A DNA stretch of 64,000 nt from Sinotaia quadrata (taxonomy: Eukaryota; Mollusca; Gastropoda; Architaenioglossa; Viviparidae). The DNA lies in the NCBI GenBank assembly GCA_028829895.1, contig CM054180.1, positions 119,644,473 to 119,708,472 on the forward strand, in the 5' to 3' direction. This document shows positions 36,346-49,560 of the stretch, in pieces (position 1 is the first letter of the stretch; each line of letters starts with the position of its first letter). The notes beneath the pieces are model-generated. The model had not been told where the DNA came from. It did no database searches and worked only from the letters and a program-made list of their open reading frames with translations. A program made the translations under genes and the position numbers.

Positions 36346-37433
36346 GGGAAGAGGTTTACTAAACTGTGCATGGTTTGTCCGATTTCCAATCGCCAACAGA
36401 CTGTAACGTACTATCAGTATACACACAGAACCGACTTTATCCATCCATCAGACAGGACAGGTCATCACTAAAACTTAGAGAACGGTTAAAGGGCGCGTGC
36501 ATGCAAGGGTTCGGCTCCAACGTGGATTCGAAGCCGGATTTCTTGAAGTGAGAGGCTCTGTTATTCGATTAGCACCTGAAAGAATTTATATAACGAACTC
36601 AATTTCGTTCAGAAAGAGTGTCAACAGTGATTTGAACACTGCTGTCATTCCCATATATGACTTTATCTTGCATTATATAATATATTGATACTTGTACAAT
36701 TTTATTGTGTCTCGAGTAACATGGAGTCTATGTATTTTGTATTCTATGACACATTGTGAGGTTATCAAGTACACTCGCGTCCCAGGTCTGATTGAACCCG
36801 AGCAACACCCTTCACGGTCAGTTAAGACAATGGCCTATGTCATTACACTCTCTCCAGGCCAGTGAGTTAGTCTGATGTCATATCACGAGGCAGCGGTGCC
36901 CAGCCAATCAGAAGGAAGAATTAAAATAGTTTGGAATTAAAATGAGAATGTACCAATGACGTCCCTTTGTGTTCAGATTGCAATGGCAGTTCTCTGATTT
37001 CACCAAAATCTTATCACCCAGTCAATCAGGTAAGAGTATAAAAGAACGTTAATAAAATTGACATCAGAGGTTAACTAAGTAATTTGTCCTGGCTGTCGGC
37101 CCTATCTTTCAGTGTTTGATGTAACCTTGGTTACAGAACGAAAAGGAGAGGCAACGAAACTAGAAAGCATGGACTACAGACGTGGATGACTAGTGTGGGT
37201 AGGAGGGATTTTATTTTTGTTTGGCTGAACTGCGTAATCTGAAAATTAGTTGACGAATATACGTGTGAAGAAAGAAATGTTAGAAATAAGAAATGTTTTG
37301 CTAGCTTAGTCTAGAACTCTAGACTCTAGATTATTACCACTTTTATGCAGTTTACTACAATCCGTGGTCTGCTTCTCGTTGTTTGGTCTGTAATCAAGAT
37401 ATCAGATGCTCAATGAGTTCTAATAACGTACTC
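36346..37433. other. No gene seen
   Basis: No supported coding region or repeat. Confidence 0.4.
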
Positions 37434-37545
37434 AAACTGGAACCTGTTTGAGTTTGTACTTCTGGCGACGGTCCCCAAACTGGAAACTGTTTGAGTTTGT
37501 AGTTCTGGCGACGGTCCCCAAACTAGAACCTGTTTGTGTTTGGAG
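37434..37545. repeat. 43-bp tandem repeat, 2.5 copies
   Basis: The unit AACTGGAACCTGTTTGAGTT then TGTACTTCTGGCGACGGTCCC repeats. Confidence 0.85.
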
Positions 37546-38115
37546 TTTGAGCGCGCAAGAAAAAAGTGACGAGAAGTAAAATAGGTGATAGTTTGTTTTC
37601 GAGACGTGTCAACAGGACAGCAAAAAAGTACAAGACTGAGATAAAAATAGAATTACGAAGCAAAGTCCCTGAACTTGAATCGACCCCTCCCCACCACCAA
37701 CACCATCGCCAAACGCGTCTACTACATTTGATGTTGCGAGTACAAGGTCTGTGAACATCGGTGTTGCGTAGAGGGGAAATTAAATAGGTAACCATTTAAA
37801 AATTGAAAATACAAGGACTAAAAGGGCTATCACTATTCCTAACACTGGACTCAACAGTAAAGATTTGCATGCCATGGCCACTGGACCAGACCAAGATTGA
37901 CACGTCGGCAGACATTAAAAGTTAGATGTAATTCGCTTTAGCCGCCAGGATGTTTCTTTGAGGGTTGGAATGTATCAATGGAACTTTCACTTAAGGAAGT
38001 TTTTGTTGTGAAAATGGATTTAGAAGTCTAGATCTGTTGGATACCTAGGGAAAACATTCAGTAATTAGTTCAGCATAAATTTATAGCCATAGGTGAATAA
38101 AAAAAAGCGTAGGCA

Positions 38116-38288
38116 GAGAGAGAGAGAGAATCATACAGACAAGGACAAAGAGATGGGTGCTGGAGGCAGAGAGAGAGAGTGAGAGAGAGAATCATACAGA
38201 CAAGGACAAATAGATGGGTGGTGGAAGCAGAGAGAGAGAGGAGAGAGAGGGAGAGAATCATACAGACAAGGACAAAGAGATGGGTGGT
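38116..38288. repeat. ~60-bp GA-rich tandem repeat, three copies
   Basis: The unit AATCATACAGACAAGGACAA then AGAGATGGGTGGTGGAGGC is joined by variable (GA)n. Confidence 0.85.
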
Positions 38289-38293
38289 AGAGG

Positions 38294-38434
38294 CAGGGCC
38301 GTCTTAACAGCATTATAGGCCCACGGGCAAAGCAGTGCACTGGGGCCCCTACCTACACAATTACTCACAGGAATAAAAAATGTAAATGGTTGATAAAATT
38401 CGTGAGGTCCCGGGCAACTGCCAAGTTTGCACTG
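38294..38434. mobile_element. Second copy of hAT-like MITE family 2
   Basis: CAGGGCCGTCTTAACAGCAT and the following ~80 bases match the element at 29955. The right part keeps CCCGGGCAACTGCC and ends GCACTG. Flanking 8-mers GGTAGAGG and GGTGGAGA agree at six of eight positions, a weak target duplication. Confidence 0.6.
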
Positions 38435-38567
38435 GGTGGAGAGAGACGAGAGATCAGCAAGAGACAAAGAGTTAAGCAGTGAGGAAAGATGTGAAAGTTG
38501 TATTAACAGAGAGAGGCGATGAGATAAGGATATTTCTTGACAGAAAAAGAGGGACAGAGTGAGAAAC

Positions 38568-38600
<33 letters not shown>

Positions 38601-38677
38601 CAATGAGGATTAAAGCGAGAGATACAAACAGTGCCAAAGGCAAGAGAGCCAGGAAAGATAGTGCACCAGGTTTCTAA

Positions 38678-38790
38678 ATGTGAAAACGACTCTTAAAAAC
38701 GAGTAAATTGTATTGTGAAAACGACTCTTAAAAACAAGTAATTTATATTGTGAAAATGACTCTTAAAAACATGAGTAATTTATATTGTGA
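38678..38790. repeat. ~36-bp tandem repeat, three copies
   Basis: The unit TGTGAAAACGACTCTTAAAA then ACGAGTAATTTATAT repeats with small changes. Confidence 0.8.
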
Positions 38791-38979
38791 AATTTTAATA
38801 ACAGAACTAGTATATACATTCTTTTCAACAATATACTCAGTAGCAGAAAATTGAATTAAGTATACATAAAGAATCCTGCTTGGACATTCACTAGATTGAA
38901 AATTCACTAATTTTAAATTCTGTATAACAAATAATATATCTTACAAATGAAAACTTTATGCCGTTGAAAATATTTGTCA

Positions 38980-39560
38980 TTGATAGAGTGAGAGACAGAG
39001 CTAAGGAGAGAGAGAAAGATTGAGAAAGAGAGACAGAGAGTGAGACATGGAGAGAAAATTGAGATAGAGTGGCGCATGGAGAGAGGGTTAGAGAGAAAGA
39101 GAGAGTGGCAGAGTAAAAGAGAAGATTAGAGCGTAAAAAAGATAGTAAGAGAGAGAGTGCTATAAGTATGGCAGATATTGGGAGAGCGTAAGAACAAAAG
39201 AAAGAGAAGCATACAGTGCCAGACTTTACGGTGACAGGAAGACTGAGAAAGAACCGTTAGAGAGAGACAGTATGGGAGTGAGAAAGATAGAAAGTGACAA
39301 GTTGATTGAAAGAGAGGGTTAGAGCGAAAGAAAGTAAGAGTTGACAGTGTGAGATAGAGACTGACACAGGTAGAATTAGAGCGACAGAAAGGGAGTTACA
39401 CTTAAGAGAGTTAAGAGTTAGAGAGAGAACAAGAAATAGAACAAAAAGAAATAAAGACTTAAGGCAGGAGAGAGTACGGTACAAATAAAGCCAGAGAGGG
39501 GGAGGGGGGTGTAAAACGAAATAAGGAGAACAGAAAAGGAGAGAAGATGAGGGTGAGAGT
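38980..39560. repeat. Purine-rich GA/GAAA tract
   Basis: This is irregular AGAGAG, AGAAAG and GAGACAG sequence, strongly purine on the plus strand, without a fixed period. Confidence 0.7.
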
Positions 39561-40014
39561 AAAAGGGAGATCTAGATAGTCAAACCCAGAGTTAGCAGAG
39601 CACACTACTTCGCAACAGGTCTGGTTTACGTAGCTCTCCATGTGAGCGCAATTAAAGTGGAGGTAAACTTCAACACGCATTAACCCGAATTACTCAATAC
39701 GTAAGCACACGATCGACCACCCTCTCACTCCCCACACTAACTTTCAAGAAAGAAACGAGAAATAGCAAACGACATAATTAGCAAAATTCTTCAAATTCCT
39801 AAGTGATCACTACTTGAGGTGTCATGTCGAGATGCAGTTATTAAATCCCTAAGGTTTGTAGTCACATTACTTTCAGCCAGAACTCATTACGCTTAGGGCC
39901 TTAATTTTTGCACTTACCTGCAAGGGTGTGCCGCATCTTATTCCATTTAGTCTTCCAGATAGATAATAACTCACCCACCTGCCTACCAATACATTAACCC
40001 CCGAAATTGGCCTC

Positions 40015-40016
<2 letters not shown>

Positions 40017-40066
<50 letters not shown>
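40017..40066. repeat. (CT)n microsatellite
   Basis: A pure CT run of 50 bases. Confidence 0.95.
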
Positions 40067-40069
<3 letters not shown>

Positions 40070-41576
40070 ACCCCCGCCCTCCACCCCCTTCCCCGCTCGC
40101 TGAAAGAAGCAAAGCAGGAGACCTGTGAATGGTTTCTAAGATGCTATGCTGGATAGATTACAACAAGGTTCAGGCTCATTCACCCTAAATGATAACAGGA
40201 ATAAGCCTCCTCTCACTTCATATGCAACAAAGTGTTGTGGTATTGTGTACAGGAAAGAAAAGCAAAGAAACATGTCTCTACAAAATTAGAGAGAAGAGGA
40301 CTAGAAACACTTACTCAAAAAAACCCACACAACCCTCATTGAAACAACATAGGAATCAGCTGTCAGACTGTCATTCTGAAATACATCGTTAAAAACGACA
40401 ACAACATCCACCCACCCGAAACAGATGAAATAGTCATTGCTTGATATTTCCACCATTACCGGAGTGAGTTGCAGCGAACTTGTTCTTTGAAGTGCAGTCA
40501 GTTGTTCTGACAAGCAGAAGAGATGAGATACTTCAGTAACCGTGAAGTTTATCACATTGCCATAAATATTTTTCAAGAAGTATTAGGAAATAGAGATGAG
40601 TGTTTATACGGTTTGATGAAAATTTAGACAAATCTTAACTGTGCACTCAAAGTTTAATAAATAATATCCAGCTTACATTTAAAACAATGTATGCAATATT
40701 CTTTAGAAATTATCCGTCCGAAACGAGCGGCTTTGACAAATTATATTGCAGTGAGGTTGGCGTTTTCAATGATGGTATGTTTGAAACTGCAAAGATCCGT
40801 GTTCATATGAAGTCTAAAGAAATACCTTGACCAATATATTTCTAAATAAAACTGCCTAACACTTGGTGTGCTTGACAAAATTTCATCTAAAATAAACAAT
40901 GGAATGGAGACTAGACAAAAATGTAAACAAATTGTTGTGCTTTGCATAAATCAGTACAATATTGGTTAAGTTCATTTACAAATATTAACATTATTTGTTG
41001 TTATATTGCATTTATTTTATATTATTGGTATTTCTATTAAAATGCCAGACTCCACATAAAAACTTCTGGTTTCCATTAAAAAGCTTCTGGTTTTGGACCA
41101 TTGATCTTCTGGTTTCCTGAGTGGAGGGTAGGCAGGTCTGCCTTATAACCTCACTGTGTTAAGATAACTGTTCCTTTGAGGCCTCTGAAGAGAGACGAAT
41201 TCAGAACTTTCCCATTAAGAATTTATGAGAGAGCCTTATCAGGCCTGAGACTCTATTAGACAATCAATTATATTATATTCTTGTTAGTACATTCCTTTTC
41301 TAAGTTTTCATTGTATACGTCCTTATTTGAATTTGGTCAACGTTCTTGCAATGTGGTATGCGTTTAATTAATTATTTGTTAATAAATTCTATTTCTTCAT
41401 TAGTAAACACTGCGTTGTAATATAACTGGGTAAAGGCTAGAGTAGTTTGGGAGCGTAATAATTGATAAGACGGGTGTTTAGCCTTTTTGTAGAGGGTATT
41501 CACTTCTCTGATTTTTTGGGGGTGTGCCAGGCCAGGGTTATTTTGTAGTTCTCATTAAAATACTAGGAACTGCTCG
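40067..41576. other. No gene seen
   Basis: Unique AT-rich sequence. A 91-codon minus-strand frame (40301-40576) has no recognisable domain or splice context. Confidence 0.4.
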
Positions 41577-41583
41577 GGTGTGT

Positions 41584-41660
<77 letters not shown>
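41577..41660. repeat. (GT)n microsatellite
   Basis: GT run with one TATG interruption. Confidence 0.95.
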
Positions 41661-41662
<2 letters not shown>

Positions 41663-41847
41663 GAGAAGTGCTAGAGGCATTTTTCCAGCCCGTCACCTGC
41701 CTGCAAACTGAGTAGTGCAAATTATCATAGGTGTAGGAGATGACAATTTTCTCATATTAAAGGGTCCCTCTCGTGATAATGTAAAAATACCTGTTGCACT
41801 CTCTATCTATCTCAGATGTAAGAGCACATACAAACAGATAAAGAAAG

Positions 41848-41850
<3 letters not shown>

Positions 41851-41907
<57 letters not shown>

Positions 41908-41930
41908 GAGGGGGAGGGAGAGAGAACTCG
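41851..41930. repeat. (GA)n microsatellite
   Basis: GA run of about 50 bases followed by GGGAGG-type purines. Confidence 0.9.
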
Positions 41931-42467
41931 GTACAGTTCGAAAGAGAAGGTTAAAAAAAATCAGCCATGAACTTATTTAAAGAAATCATTATGTGTGTTA
42001 CAGTAAGATTAAATGTGAACTCCATACAATATTAAGTTCACAATTCGTCATTTTGCATAGGAAGAGCTTTTACAGATAGTTTTGATGGCAGTTTGGTCAA
42101 ACATTTCATCCACCAGCACATTACACGAACACTGTTTTAGAGGAGCTTTTATTCAACTGAAATGACGACAGCATATGAATAAATTATCATAAATTTTAAA
42201 TATTATAGCAATAAAACACAAACAACTTCTACTTTTGTTTCAAAATCGTGACAGAAACATCTTATTTATTTATTTTCTAAGTAAAAGGTTGAATGTGCTG
42301 CACTCATTCTTGTTGTTCTTCGAATGATATTGAAATCCGAACTCGGTGCGTGCCAGTGTAGCTTAGAAAAAGAAGCCAGTTGTGGCTAAATCTATGCAAC
42401 AACAAGAAAAGGATTCATTTCAAGTCACTCGTTCCGCCCGAGTTGATGTTTAATTGTAACAAAGAAG

Positions 42468-42569
42468 AACTATTGCTAAACTAACAACAGACCTAACTTT
42501 TAACTATTGCTAAGCTAATAACAGACCTAACTTTTAACTATTGCTAAATTAATAACAGACCTAACTTTT
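42468..42569. repeat. 34-bp tandem repeat, three copies
   Basis: The unit AACTATTGCTAAACTAACAA then CAGACCTAACTTTT repeats. Confidence 0.85.
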
Positions 42570-43403
42570 ACCAAGCTTTCAAAGTTTAAAAATAAATTAA
42601 AATGCATCTTTTTTAAAAGGAGAATGCTTTCTAATTTTACTCAAAGTGGAATTAGGTCAGAGCGCCGAGGACGGGCTCTTTATCTGTCATCAACCTTTGA
42701 AGACGGAGAGATATATTTACGATGCGTCCTAAGAGACTTGAGCAAATAAAAGTAAAATGAATCCGAATTCGCAAGATTCATTTGAGTAACTTTTCCTCAA
42801 CAAAGGTCAGCTGCAGGCTGCTCATAAATTAGGGAGGGGGCATAAAACAGAAAACAAGAAAGAATGGAGTGAATGCATGCTCAAGAGTCCTGTAAAAGGC
42901 CGCCATCTGAACCTGAAGTGTTCGATCCAAGTTCGCGTTTTACCAGCGACAGAAAATTTAGCGAGCCATTCAAACCGTTACTCGCTGCACACGATAATTG
43001 ACATCAGAAGTGCTCTCCCTTTAGCCCAACTTTTAAAAATGCTACAGCCCTCCCACCGTCTCTCCGGAACTTGATCAGTTTAAAGGAAGTTTGGACAGTC
43101 ATAGTCGCACTACACGCTTAGAGGATTACCTCCCATTGCAAGTTATAGGGATCTACTAAGCATTGCAGCCGCACAGAAGTGTAGGTGGAGAAAGAATAAC
43201 TTTAAGAAGACAACAAGAAGAAATAAATATCATATTGGTGTCAGTTAAGTGACAACCAATAACCTTTAGTCGACTAACAAGGGTGAAAATGAGCCTGACA
43301 CATCTGTAAGACGGATTGTTATATGCACTTAAATATTACTCATATATCAACACACACACACAATCATGTTTATATACACAAACACATTTACTCACATACA
43401 CCA

Positions 43404-43475
<72 letters not shown>

Positions 43476-44410
43476 TGGTATATCACATTCATTTACTCAA
43501 ACATTTATACGCACACAATCACATTTATTTAACGCACTGAAGCACAGATTCATACACTGGTAAATTAAACAATATTTTAACGAATTCATTGCATGACATA
43601 ATGGCTTTTTATCACAAATATATGTAACAGTAGGAAGTGCATTATAAATATGTTATAGCTCCTTTAGTTGTAACAAGCAAGACGTTGTCTATTTTTAGAA
43701 CGGCTTGTTGATGCTTTAAAAGAATGCTTCTGCAGTTTTACGACAGTGCAACTCAGTGAAATTCGATTGAAAGGATCACTTTTAGCGCTTTTCGCTTTTA
43801 TTTGTATATAAAATTTCACAATGCTGCTGAAGCGGTCTGCGGGAACACTCCACACCATACAAGCAGGACATAAATTGCTCTAAGAACAAAGAAGCAAAGC
43901 GCAATGTTGACGGAGAACCTGGTGTCCAATATAGACAAACACAATCTCACTAAGACGTAAAAATGATACTAAAGTACAAACAATCTCAAGCGGTTATAGC
44001 AATATAGGGTTAAAAGTACAGACACATAAAACAAATAAAAGGATGTGTTTGAATATAGAACAGGGTGTGTATGCGTGTGTGTGGGTGTGGGTGTGGGTGG
44101 GTGGGGGAGTGGCACAAGCACAGTGCATAAATTATGAGCCAGCAAGAAATATTTCAAAGACCTTCCAAGTATCACAGTCCTGGACTCGCATGAAAGAAAG
44201 TTGGAGAAGTGTTTATTATTATGATTTTACGCGTGGAAAGATATCCTCAGACTATCATACTTTTAAATGCAGTTATAAGCAAGGTTCAAAAATTAAATTA
44301 TTTTGAAATTACAAATAAAAGTGCATGCCATGCTTAAAAGCAGACTGAGTTGCTATAGTTACCTTCTTAATTATCTCCTCACTCCCTTTCCCCCACAAAA
44401 AAAAAAAAAA

Positions 44411-44413
<3 letters not shown>
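42570..44413. other. No gene seen; CA microsatellite
   Basis: A (CA)n run lies at 43405-43473. No recognised coding region. Confidence 0.45.

Positions 44414-44462
<49 letters not shown>
44414..44462. repeat. (GA)n microsatellite
   Basis: Pure GA run after an A-rich stretch. Confidence 0.95.
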
Positions 44463-44466
<4 letters not shown>

Positions 44467-44724
44467 AAGAAAAAGAAAGAAAAAGAAATAAAGGAAATTC
44501 GGTTGAAAGAATACATTATTACTAATATCCTAAAGCACTGTTCACACACTACAGATGCGGCGATCACGTGGTTTCATTTGTGTTCAACATTCTTGTTTAT
44601 TTATTTACTTATGTTCTCCTAGGACAATGTCAATCTTCTGATGTCATGCAGTCTGACGTATTTAGCTGTTCTGTAGGTTACGTAACATGCCATGACTTGG
44701 TGCACACTTAAGATGTGCAGTGAG

Positions 44725-44838
<114 letters not shown>

Positions 44839-44875
44839 TAACAATTTTTAGCTACCACAACTCCCTACCTCCCCC

Positions 44876-46232
44876 AGTGCAATAATAGGATGATGGGAAA
44901 ATGTAATGGATGCTCATGGAAATGCTGAAACATCTAGCACATGGTAACCCCACTAACTGGGACCAATATTTATCTGCAGCCCTTTTCGCGTACTGTGAAC
45001 TTCCGCACAGTTTGCTCGGATACTCACCTTTTTTGGCTTTTTGTGTGTGGCCAAGATGTCTGAGTCCCACTGGAAATATTATGCCAGTTGTGGACCAAGG
45101 AACAGACTACCCAAAACTAAAAGTAGTTCTTTAGTGCTTAAACAAACTGAAAGACAATTTACAAAATGATCAGAGATACAATGCAAGCAAACGTGCATAA
45201 AGCCAGATCAAAACAGGCCAAGTACTACAATAAAAGGACCCACAAAGAACACTAGAAGTAGGGAATAAAGTCTTGCTACTTCTTCCCACTCATTCTAATA
45301 AACTGGAAGTCAACAGGCAAGGGCTGTTTGTAGTGACTGAAAAATTATCGGCCACCAACTATCCCACTAAGGGGTAAAATCAAGTACTATCATATTAATT
45401 TGCGCAAGCGTTATTATGAGCACACTCTGACTGATGGGATAGACACTGCCTTACTGCACCTTCTCCTAGTAGTGGTGACAGAAGAATCTGACATGTCCGA
45501 AATAAACCCAGATTACCCATTAATTTTGTGTTTAACGGGACATTCTTTGATGTATGCATTGATGCAGAGCTCACAAACACAATGCCAGGAAGATGAAAAA
45601 GTGTTATGTGACTTTCAAGATGTATTTATAAACAAACCAGGACACACGGAACTAGAAGTGTTCTACTTAACACTACTGGATTAGAACCTATACGGTGTAA
45701 ACCCTATACGTTGCTGCACGCCACAGTCACAGTTGTTGAAAGTGAGGTGCAAGAAATGTTGTGCAATGGTATAATCGAACTGGCAGACTCACCATGTGCC
45801 AGGCCGATCGTACTAGTTTGAATAAAAAAGATGGAAAAATGGTTGTGTGTTGTGTGTAGGTTGCACGCGATCATGCAGTATCAAGCCAAAACACTACCTA
45901 CACCCGACTACATCCATTCTCAATTTAACTCATGCACACTATTTCACCCATATCAATCTAATGAGAGGTTATTATCAAATCAGGGTATATAACAATGATT
46001 GAGAGAAATTAGCTTTTGACACACCCGATGACCACTATCAATGAAAGGTTTTGCCATTTGGCATACAAAATGCACCCGCTACCTTCACACGTATGATGAG
46101 GAAACTTATTGATTCAATCAAGAGTGACTATTTATCCAATGGATGATTTTTTGATTGCTACTCCTACCTGGACTGAGCATATTGAATTGCTCCATGCTTT
46201 GCTCCATGATTACGCAAAATAGGTTTGAAAAT
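44876..46232 (+). mobile_element. Decayed Ty3/gypsy pol fragment, integrase upstream of RT
   Basis: The first part encodes the C-terminal half of a gypsy integrase core (TNWDQYLSAALFAY, then HSLLGYSPF). It is followed by the post-core region with a remnant of the GPF/Y module (KLEV...GLFVVTEKL) and LRKRYYEHTLTDG. The same open frame (45400-45684) continues into DFQDVFINKPGHTELE, the N-terminal edge of a gypsy reverse transcriptase. RT sequence follows to about 46230 (GIIELADSPCA, LPFGIQNAPATFTRMMRKLID, MDDFLIATPTWTEHIELLHALL). Several frameshifts and stops are present and the tyrosine of the YxDD box is lost, so it is dead. The integrase-before-RT order matches the Gmr1 type rather than the usual gypsy order. 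Confidence 0.8.
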
Positions 46233-46247
46233 GTGACGGCAACACCA

Positions 46248-46640
46248 CATAGTTAATGAAAATGATTATTATTATTAATTAATATTTCATAACTATTTAC
46301 AAGTGATGAGAATCTTAATTTATTTTATTATTGATCCTCCAACAGACATGACTCGTCTCTCTCACTTGGTGGATATAGTGGTGCTGTAAATGTTTTCTCT
46401 CTTCCACGACATTAAAGATAAATATTTACTGTCACACAATGTCCATTAGGTAGAAAACTTCTTACAAAAGGAGAAGACAAATCCGAATTTTATTTAGTGA
46501 GCCCCCCATCCACCCACTTTCTTGTCCAACATACAATTATCAATATGAGTAAGAAGGTCAATAAATGTAACAATAAATTTATTAAATCAACAATCAACTA
46601 TACTTATGACAAATACAATGCAATAGATTACTTGACATCA
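46248..46640 (+). repeat. Dispersed repeat, inverted copy of 6029-6385
   Basis: It shares the AGTTAATG motif, TTACAAGTGATGAGAATCTT, and ATGTTTTCTCTCTTCCACGA followed by CATTAAAGATAAATATTTAC with the minus strand at 6029-6385. It follows the gypsy fragment directly. Confidence 0.6.
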
Positions 46641-47734
46641 ATAATAAGAATTTTAATCTACTAAAATCATATACAAATACGTCATTATAGAAAGGACTTT
46701 TTTTTTCAATTTGGACTAGAGTGATTGGTCTCGATTTGGTGATATTTGCCCTCAGGACACTGTAAAATCATTTTAGAATTTTGTATCTTCAGAATATAAG
46801 GTTAATTTGTTTGTATCTGAATAAAACTTTACAAAAGTACTTAAGGTACATAACTCTTGATTAATTTTCGTAAATTATTTTAAGAAAATGATTCCGAAAT
46901 TTACTCACTGAATTTGCAATGTAATGCTTTCAAATTTGTCTAATTATGGCACTGCGCCTGTAAGACCCATAATTTATGGGCAGTCAAGAGCGTTTTAAAT
47001 CGAGCAAGACCACTTGTTACTGTTGCAGCAACTTTTGTACTTATGTCAGTCCAAGTGCAATGGAGTTTCATTTGATTTCAGGGACTATTTACTTATATTT
47101 AGGTGATCTGATTGTAAGGATTTAGTAGCAACGATACGTCAGACAACTGATGTCATCATCTATGACGTAACACTGAAGGGATGTTGATCAAATTTACAAA
47201 TTTGAAACTATTCTCCCCATAATCGGAGGACAGGAGCATTAAAGAGAATTAGTAACATATTTTATGTGATTCTTTTTTTAAGACTGAATTTTATCTTTCA
47301 ATAAATTTTCAATTGAGCATATTCTAAAGTGAATATTTGTGGCTTACTTACTATCATCGACTTTTGATTTAGAGGAGTCTTCAATGATCGATTGAAAAAA
47401 ATTGCAAAGTTATTTTTGTTAATATCTTAATTATCTATTGTTTGTTATCACTGCCATTTCGACATTTAAAAAGAATTTCAAAATATAACAAATTATTTGT
47501 ATGTCTATATATATATATATATATATATACATTATTACATTTAACTTCTTTATTAATTTGTTTCTATTCATCATCATTATCAGCAGCAGTTTCATTCTTG
47601 ATATTCAATTTCTTTGTATTAATGTTATTGATTTTCATTGGTGTCATTGTTAATGATATCGTTGATGTTCTTTTCTTGTCATCCTCATCATCACCATTGT
47701 TATTTTTTATCTTATTTATAATTATTATCCACAG
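46641..47734. other. No gene seen; short (AT)n
   Basis: AT-rich, with (TA)n at 47508-47529. The end (47575-47734) is ATC/ATT-rich and leads into an acceptor-like TTATTATCCACAG. Confidence 0.4.
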
Positions 47735-47847
47735 GAAAGTTGTGACAACAAGGCTATAGACATTGAAAATGTCCGAAACGACGTCTGAAGAAAAAGGCCC
47801 GAACAAATCTAATTCGCAAAAAAAGAAAAAAAAACAAGAAAGAAAAG
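47735..47847 (+). CDS. Candidate lysine-rich exon 1 (unrecognised, weak)
   Basis: It is bounded by TTATTATCCACAG and AAAG/GTATGA. From ATG 47769 it reads MSETTSEEKGPNKSNSQ, then a run of lysines, 26 codons with one base left over. That phase does not join directly to the next candidate exon, so an exon is missing, the boundary is wrong, or this is not coding. Confidence 0.2.
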
Positions 47848-49030
47848 GTATGACTTTCATACATTAAGCTTAAAGAAAATAATCAGCTGTCTACTTTGTC
47901 CCCAAAACCTACACTTACCTCAACCATTAAAAAAAAAAAGTCATTACACATAATTTACTGTAGAAATGTATTGGTTTTAACCACACACACACCACACAAA
48001 AGAACATAGGGGAAATTTATATAGATAGTTATGTCTGAAAGCAAAATCATAAGAAGTTTTTGATTATGTCAAGTTAAGCTTTGTATCCAAGCATTGAGAT
48101 TCTCTCCCTTGACTTGGAATTACAGTTCTCGTTTCTCACAACGCTGATGACATCTTACTCTGTCACTTCAAAACAGGCAATTCGCATCAGTTACGACCCG
48201 ATTTCGTCTGTACTCACATAGTTACGGTTTCAGTGCCCATGGATACTAAGAAAACAAAATATAAAAGGAAGTCATGACGGCTCCTTCTGAGACAAAGATA
48301 TTTGTTTAAATAAAGGGACTCAATGGGAAGATTACACTTTCAGCATTCTTGACAAAGAGTCATTGGCTGAATTTTACCCAGTCTACATGACATTGTCTTA
48401 CTTCTAATCGCATAATTAGATAACTGTTTTTGCATTAAAATATTACTTCTTATTTATTTTATTTTTACTAATGCATTAGATGGCTTAGGGCTTTAAGCCC
48501 TTGATTTTAAAAGAAACAGCACAGCGACTGCCTGTGGCCGACTTATGTATGCCTCTCTTGTTTAGAAAGCGTTGAGGACGTGTTAGTTTCTTTCGCTGAT
48601 TGGATTTCAAAGGGATTCAGCAATGGCCCGCGGTTATCCCCATGAGATGTTTATTTCCGTTGACTTAAAGGCATTAGAGCGAAGGACTATGGTTGTCGTA
48701 GTTATGTCCCTTGAGAGACCTGATTACCTTTCTTGGTTGTAAAAAAGCGTTTTACCCCCCCCCCCACACACACACACACATCTTTAAACTAAGGAATTTA
48801 TCTAAGAGAAAAGATACCTTGTATTGCTTTTCATTCGTTAGAAACTTAGGACTACATCAATATTTTTATTGGAAATTTGCTTTTCAGTTAGCTATTGCCA
48901 TTGTACAACTATCTTACAGATTTGAACCAGTATACAGTATTAATAAATTTACCGTATAATTAATATAATCGTCATCACCGTCGTTGTCATCAACATCATC
49001 ATCATTAATGATAGTATTATTTATCCACAG

Positions 49031-49147
49031 AAAGCAAAGGCCGAACCATCAGGTGACACAATGAAACTCCCTGACTCCACCACGACTGACGACGAAAGGG
49101 CAGGCTCATCTGATCCAATAAAAAAGAAAAGTAAAAATAAACACAAG
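49031..49147 (+). CDS. Candidate lysine-rich exon 2 (unrecognised)
   Basis: It is bounded by ATTATTTATCCACAG and CACAAG/GTAGGG. The 117 bases are 39 open codons, phase 0 at both ends: KAKAEPSGDTMKLPDSTTTD, then DERAGSSDPIKKKSKNKHK. The same TCCACAG acceptor and ATC-rich upstream stretch occur before 47735 and 51532. No family is recognised; low-complexity charged protein or chance are both possible. Confidence 0.3.
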
Positions 49148-49452
49148 GTAGGGCTGTCACATGGAAAGCTTCTAAAAAAAAAAAAAAAGACCATCTTCTA
49201 CTTTGTTATAGAAGTCTACACTTGCCTTTAAAAAATCTTTACACAGATATTACTGCAGACATATATAAGTATTTACTTGCAAAGATTTTTGCACCAGAAA
49301 CAAGGCTCGTACGTTTCTGTGACCTCTTTATGCTATGAGTTTATATCAAGACTTAAAAAGAGCTGACTTTTCAACTTTGATTATCAGATAGAGGTTATTA
49401 AATATATGTAATTTGCTGTGGCTGTATTGTGAGAGTAACACGTGAGTAACAC

Positions 49453-49465
49453 GTGAACACATACA

Positions 49466-49512
<47 letters not shown>

Positions 49513-49560
49513 ACACACATTTATACACGCGCATACATATGCAGGCACGCACGCACGCAC
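49453..49560. repeat. (CA)n microsatellite, impure
   Basis: CA runs followed by CGCA-type variants. Confidence 0.9.
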
